In this document: piece after piece, positions 60,595 to 64,000 of the stretch
Layout: each line of letters starts with the position of its first letter
How positions within the stretch are numbered: the stretch's first letter is position 1
Assembly (NCBI RefSeq): GCF_020524905.1
Contig: NZ_JAIVKI010000002.1
Coordinates: 186,001-250,000, forward strand
Reading direction: 5' to 3'
Origin: Microbulbifer variabilis
GTDB lineage: Bacteria > Pseudomonadota > Gammaproteobacteria > Pseudomonadales > Cellvibrionaceae
DNA: 64,000 nt
Made by a program: the position numbers and the translations under genes
Notes under the pieces: generated by a model
Database searches by the model: none
What the model was told of the DNA's origin: nothing
The model's input: the letters and a program-made list of their open reading frames with translations, nothing else

Positions 60595-63186
60595 ATGGAA
60601 AAATTCACTCTCCGTCGCAATGTGTTGGCCTCTGCCATTTTGGCTGCGGCTGCTACAACAACCCCCCAGACTCTCTTCGCCGCCGAGAAAGGTGCTATTG
60701 AAGAGGTCACCGTGGTCGGCTCACGGATCAGCCGCAACTCAGAATTTGAAAACGCCACTCCGGTCCAGGTGATGGATCGAGAGAGCATCGAGAAATCTGG
60801 TTATACCAACCTGCAGCAGCTGTTTGAGAAAAATCCCGCCGCCGGTAATGGCACCTTCTCGACCCGAGGCAACAACCAGGATTCCACCGCCAATGGTGCT
60901 GCTGCAGTGAGTTTGCGCGGTATGGGTGCCGATGCCACGCTCGTACTGGTTAATGGTAAGCGTGTTGCTATCAGCTCTTTCGCTGAAAGTATCAGCACGA
61001 ACTTCGTCGATATCAACAGCATTCCCCTGGCAGCAGTTGAAAGAGTGGAAATCCTGAAAGACGGTGCTTCGGCTATCTATGGCTCCGATGCGGTAGCAGG
61101 GGTTGTTAACTTGGTATTGCGTAAAGACTTTGAAGGCACAGAAGTATCAATGGATTACGGCAGTGCGGAAGATTACTCCCAACGGTCCTTTTCAGCTGTT
61201 TGGGGCATCAATGGGGAAAACTCCAACTTCACTGTAATTTTGGATCACAGTGCAAACACCCGTCTTACCAGCTCTGAGCGTGGTCTCGATAACCCCAATT
61301 TAGACAGCCGCGGAGGTGATGACAACCGTTCATCTCGAGGCTTCCCAGGAAGCTTTACCTTGGGTGATGGAACAACGGTTCCCGATCCAAGCTGTCCCGA
61401 GGAGCGCATTGACAAAGGGGTTTGCCTTTACAATTATGGTCCTTGGAACCTCCTTACTCCGGAATCAGAGCGAACTGGTTTATTGATGCTTGGCCATTCC
61501 CAGTTGACTGAAAGCGTCGAATTCTTTAGCGAAATTGCTGTGCAGCACAACACTTCCGTAGCCCAGGGTGCGCCAACACCTTTGGACGACAAGGCTAATC
61601 TCTATGTACTCGCAGACCACCCCAACAATCCCTTCGGTGAAGATGTAAAAATCTACCGCTACCGCACTGTGGATGCCGGCGCGCGGCAATGGGATATCGA
61701 AACCGATAACCTGCGCGGTGTCTTCGGACTGCGAGGCACTATTGCCGAGTGGAATTGGGAGGCCTCAGTTCAGCGCTCCCGCAGCGAATCAACCCAAACA
61801 GGTGACAGCTCCCAGGGCTGGGTTCGCACTGACTTACTCCAGCAGGAAATCAATGCTGGGCGATACAATCCCTTTGGTACCGTACAGAACCCCGATTCAG
61901 TCATTGATGCTATCTCCACAAACTTAGTACGCCAGGGCAAGTCTGAATTTACCGGCTATGACTTCTCTATCAGCGGAGATCTATTTCAAACCCAAAACGG
62001 CAGCATTGCTATGGCCACTGGGCTTGAATACCGCGAAGAAAAGATATCCGATATCCCCGACGATCAATTCCAGCGTGGACTCATTTTTGGTACTGAATCC
62101 GTTTTTGCCAAAGCCAGCCGTGATATCACCTCTGCCTATATTGAATTTGCGATTCCTTTACCCGCCAACTTCGAACTGAGTCTGGCTGGACGCTACGACG
62201 ATTACAGTGATTTCGGTGATACCACGAACCCCATGGCCAGTTTGCTATGGACTGCAAATGAAAAGCTCTCTCTACGCGCCTCCTGGGGTACAGGTTTCCG
62301 TGCCCCTTCACTGGCCCAAGTAGGCCTGGGTCCATCGCAGAAATCATTATTTATCGAAGATAGTTACGGTTGTGCAGTGAATGATGCCTTCTGTGCAAGG
62401 ACAGACTATACCGTTGTTTTCACCGGCAACACGGATCTAGAAGCAGAAGAATCAGAATCATTTAATATTGGCGCCGTATTTGAACCAATGGAAGGTCTGC
62501 AATTATCTTTGGACTACTGGAATATCATTCAGGAAAACAAGATCGAAGCTGAACCAGCCCGATACCTTTATGACAAGTATTGTGATAGTCAGGACAGCTT
62601 AATTTGTGATCGCGCAGATCCCTTGAAACCAGACGATACTTTGGGTGCGATTCAGGATATCTATGGCACTTATCGTAATATCGGTGAGCAAGATGTCTCT
62701 GGCATCGACTTTACCGCTGTCTATAGCGGGTTAGCCCTGGCTGGTGGTGAACTAGGTCTGCGCCTGGATTATTCCTATCTTGCTGAATTTGAACGTGTTG
62801 GCCTGGGTTCTACAGAGGACCCAATTACAGAGGACTTAGCTGGAGAGTATGAATACCCACAACACCGATGGATGGCAACTGCTGACTGGACTCTCGATAA
62901 CTTTGGCCTAACTGCAGGAATTAATTACATCGGTGAGTTTGAGGATATCCCTGATGTTGGCGCCTCCCGTACAGATCGCACTGTGGATTCCTTCATGACC
63001 ATAAATTTCCAAGCCAGATATACCGGATTTAATAATATGGTGGTCAGCCTAGGGGCAGAGAACCTCTTTGATGAAGAACCACCCTTCGCAATTGGTGATG
63101 GAGAAGATGATCTATATGGCTATGTACAATCTCAGCATGACCCTCGCGGTCGTTTTATCTACGGAAAAATGACCTATAACTTCTAG
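60595..63186 (+). CDS. TonB-dependent outer-membrane receptor
   Basis: An 863-residue receptor. After the signal (LASAILAAAATTTPQTLFAAE) comes a TonB box-like IEEVTVVGSR. The plug domain has LRGMGADATLVLVNGKRVA and AVERVEILKDGASAIYGSDAVAGVVNLVLR. A 22-strand barrel ends DPRGRFIYGKMTYNF. Such long plug-plus-barrel proteins of this group often import carbohydrates or peptides. The substrate is not evident. The 230 bp upstream has no clear Fur or Zur site. It ends at a bidirectional terminator. Confidence 0.92.
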   Translation: MEKFTLRRNVLASAILAAAATTTPQTLFAAEKGAIEEVTVVGSRISRNSEFENATPVQVMDRESIEKSGYTNLQQLFEKNPAAGNGTFSTRGNNQDSTANGAAAVSLRGMGADATLVLVNGKRVAISSFAESISTNFVDINSIPLAAVERVEILKDGASAIYGSDAVAGVVNLVLRKDFEGTEVSMDYGSAEDYSQRSFSAVWGINGENSNFTVILDHSANTRLTSSERGLDNPNLDSRGGDDNRSSRGFPGSFTLGDGTTVPDPSCPEERIDKGVCLYNYGPWNLLTPESERTGLLMLGHSQLTESVEFFSEIAVQHNTSVAQGAPTPLDDKANLYVLADHPNNPFGEDVKIYRYRTVDAGARQWDIETDNLRGVFGLRGTIAEWNWEASVQRSRSESTQTGDSSQGWVRTDLLQQEINAGRYNPFGTVQNPDSVIDAISTNLVRQGKSEFTGYDFSISGDLFQTQNGSIAMATGLEYREEKISDIPDDQFQRGLIFGTESVFAKASRDITSAYIEFAIPLPANFELSLAGRYDDYSDFGDTTNPMASLLWTANEKLSLRASWGTGFRAPSLAQVGLGPSQKSLFIEDSYGCAVNDAFCARTDYTVVFTGNTDLEAEESESFNIGAVFEPMEGLQLSLDYWNIIQENKIEAEPARYLYDKYCDSQDSLICDRADPLKPDDTLGAIQDIYGTYRNIGEQDVSGIDFTAVYSGLALAGGELGLRLDYSYLAEFERVGLGSTEDPITEDLAGEYEYPQHRWMATADWTLDNFGLTAGINYIGEFEDIPDVGASRTDRTVDSFMTINFQARYTGFNNMVVSLGAENLFDEEPPFAIGDGEDDLYGYVQSQHDPRGRFIYGKMTYNF

Positions 63187-63203
63187 GCAAGCAGCCTTCA
63201 ACC

Positions 63204-63232
63204 AAAAAGGGAAGCCAGAGGCTTCCCTTTTT
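63204..63232. terminator. bidirectional terminator after the TonB receptor
   Basis: AAAAAGGGAAGCC / GGCTTCCCTTTTT with a 3-base loop, T-runs in both directions, between the receptor and the small membrane-protein genes on the other strand. Confidence 0.9.
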
Positions 63233-63252
63233 AGATTGAACGATCTAAAAAA

Positions 63253-63396
63253 TTATCTTATCGATTTATTTCTTTTGATCCGGTTTCTAACTGGCTCATA
63301 TCCTGCTTTATGGAATTCATAAACCGTCAATATTACCCCCACTATTAAGCAGACAGATACACCAGCACCAATCATCAGAATTAAATAATCAGACAT
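63253..63396 (-). CDS. 47-residue single-pass membrane protein
   Basis: An ATG-to-TAA frame of 47 codons: MSDYLILMIGAGVSVCLIVG then a helix end and a basic tail (KAGYEPVRNRIKRNKSIR). It starts 5 bp after the stop of the 63-residue membrane protein gene, which strongly suggests one operon. No family is recognised. Small two-gene sets of this type are often parts of transporters or anchors. Confidence 0.55.
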   Translation of the reverse strand: MSDYLILMIGAGVSVCLIVGVILTVYEFHKAGYEPVRNRIKRNKSIR

Positions 63397-63401
63397 AGTA
63401 A

Positions 63402-63593
63402 TTATCTTCTTGCTAGCAAAGCAGAAACTTTAAAATAGATACCAATTGATAGAATACTAGGAACCCACATAGCGGTAAAAACACCTTGCTCCTTGTATCC
63501 GTTAAACCATAGGTATCCGGATAAGCAAAAAGAGATCAAAGCAGCCAATAAAATAAAAAAGTCGGAAGCCTTTAACATTGATTTATCCGTCAT
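63402..63593 (-). CDS. 63-residue membrane protein
   Basis: A small protein with two hydrophobic helices (FFILLAALISFCLSGYLWF and VFTAMWVPSILSIGIYF), a basic C-terminus and no known domain. Its tight spacing to the 47-residue gene indicates a pair. The upstream gene on this strand is the M19 dipeptidase, 263 bp away. Function unknown. Confidence 0.55.
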   Translation of the reverse strand: MTDKSMLKASDFFILLAALISFCLSGYLWFNGYKEQGVFTAMWVPSILSIGIYFKVSALLARR

Positions 63594-63856
63594 TTTTTTG
63601 TCGAAATTAAAAAATTCAACTCATCTGTCGCTAAACATACTTATGTTTTTACAGAAATAGGTATAGCTAACATCCAATAATATTGAATGTTAGCGCTGTT
63701 ATATTCGGCAACCCTACCAATGGAATATCATCTACTCTTGGGTTAAAAACCAAGAAACCCTATCTAGGATGCCAATCTATAGTTTCAACACGATGAGCAC
63801 GATTCGATAAAGGACTGCAGACAGGATAGCTTATGAGAATAAAATACAAGTGGGAA

Positions 63857-64000
63857 TTAGCGCCCATGAAGAGCAGCATAAGTTTCGTTTTCTTGCCAGA
63901 CCCTAAGTAAGTTTCCGCCAAGGATCTTTTTAATGTCTTCTTCACTATAACCTCGTTCCAGAAGACCGAAAACAAGATTTGGATATTCTGAAACATCCTT
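63857..64000 (-). CDS. C-terminal end of an M19 membrane dipeptidase
   Basis: The last 47 codons of a gene that begins beyond the window. The peptide [20 protein letters not shown] then [10 protein letters not shown] is the near-invariant C-terminus of peptidase M19 (renal-dipeptidase family), zinc enzymes that cut dipeptides. It ends with a TAA at 63857-63859. The stretch 63594-63856 between it and the small membrane genes has no gene I can support. Confidence 0.85.
   Translation of the reverse strand, partial: KDVSEYPNLVFGLLERGYSEEDIKKILGGNLLRVWQENETYAALHGR

Noticed and set aside
63760..63996. 78-codon minus-strand frame at the window end
   Set aside because: The neighbouring frame on the same strand encodes the clear C-terminus of an M19 dipeptidase.
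1..64000. tRNA, rRNA, CRISPR arrays, insertion sequences, prophage or defence genes
   Set aside because: Looked for by eye on both strands and not seen. A tRNA search program would be needed to exclude a tRNA fully.

Overview
The window reads as the chromosome of a marine-type gammaproteobacterium, most like Cellvibrionales such as Microbulbifer. This is inferred from gene families and from Pseudomonas-like synteny (znuA/znuCB, polA, engB, cytochrome c4, dsbA). No rRNA, tRNA, CRISPR array or insertion sequence was recognised. No database search was run, so family names come from visible motifs.

Layout. 1-5.5 kb: a cbpA-type J-protein, a zinc-finger protein, and a membrane-stress block (PspA-like, NfeD/YqiJ-like, flotillin/YqiK) followed upstream by a small protein with a possible ribbon-helix-helix start and a palindrome before its own gene. 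5.7-7.1 kb: nicotinamide phosphoribosyltransferase. 7.3-12 kb: a TldD-TldE-TldD cassette in which both TldD copies carry twin-arginine signals. 12.2-20 kb: a six-gene MoxR/DUF58/BatA-like operon; inside its BatA-like gene lies a dense cluster of DnaA-box-like 9-mers. 20-24.3 kb: lipocalin, fpr with a divergent LysR regulator, two small secreted orphans and a PagL-like lipid A deacylase.

24.3-41.7 kb: a complete aryl polyene (APE) pigment cluster. Eighteen minus-strand genes, mostly touching or overlapping, run in the order CLF, acyltransferase, two ACPs, membrane protein, AMP-ligase fused to a dehydratase, glycosyltransferase, acyltransferase, ammonia-lyase, thioesterase, LolA-like carrier, MMPL exporter, flavoprotein, DUF3261 lipoprotein, KS, dehydratase, KR, KS. 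A divergent phosphopantetheinyl transferase can activate the ACPs. The cluster is visibly more AT-rich than its flanks. It has an aromatic ammonia-lyase, and a flavoprotein with the WxWxIP halogenase-type motif.

41.8-50.7 kb: M28 peptidase, MBL-like and ACT-domain proteins, two related secreted proteins, ecotin, a cytochrome resembling the periplasmic half of FTR1 fusions, dsbA, cytochrome c4, engB. 50.7-57 kb: the engB-polA interval. It holds a Fur-box gene that looks frameshifted, a PRPP-synthetase-like gene with an alpha/beta hydrolase, and three candidate small RNAs on the polA strand. Each has a C-rich hairpin loop and a terminator. The one next to polA has a sigma-E/AlgU-type promoter and occupies the position of Spot 42 in Escherichia coli and ErsA in Pseudomonas. 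57-60.4 kb: znuA divergent from znuCB. 60.6-64 kb: a TonB-dependent receptor, two tiny membrane proteins (one only 47 codons) and the C-terminal end of an M19 dipeptidase.

Most notable signals: the tandem C-loop small RNAs between engB and polA, the intragenic DnaA-box cluster, the Tat-exported TldD/TldE cassette, and the APE cluster with lyase and halogenase-like flavoprotein.
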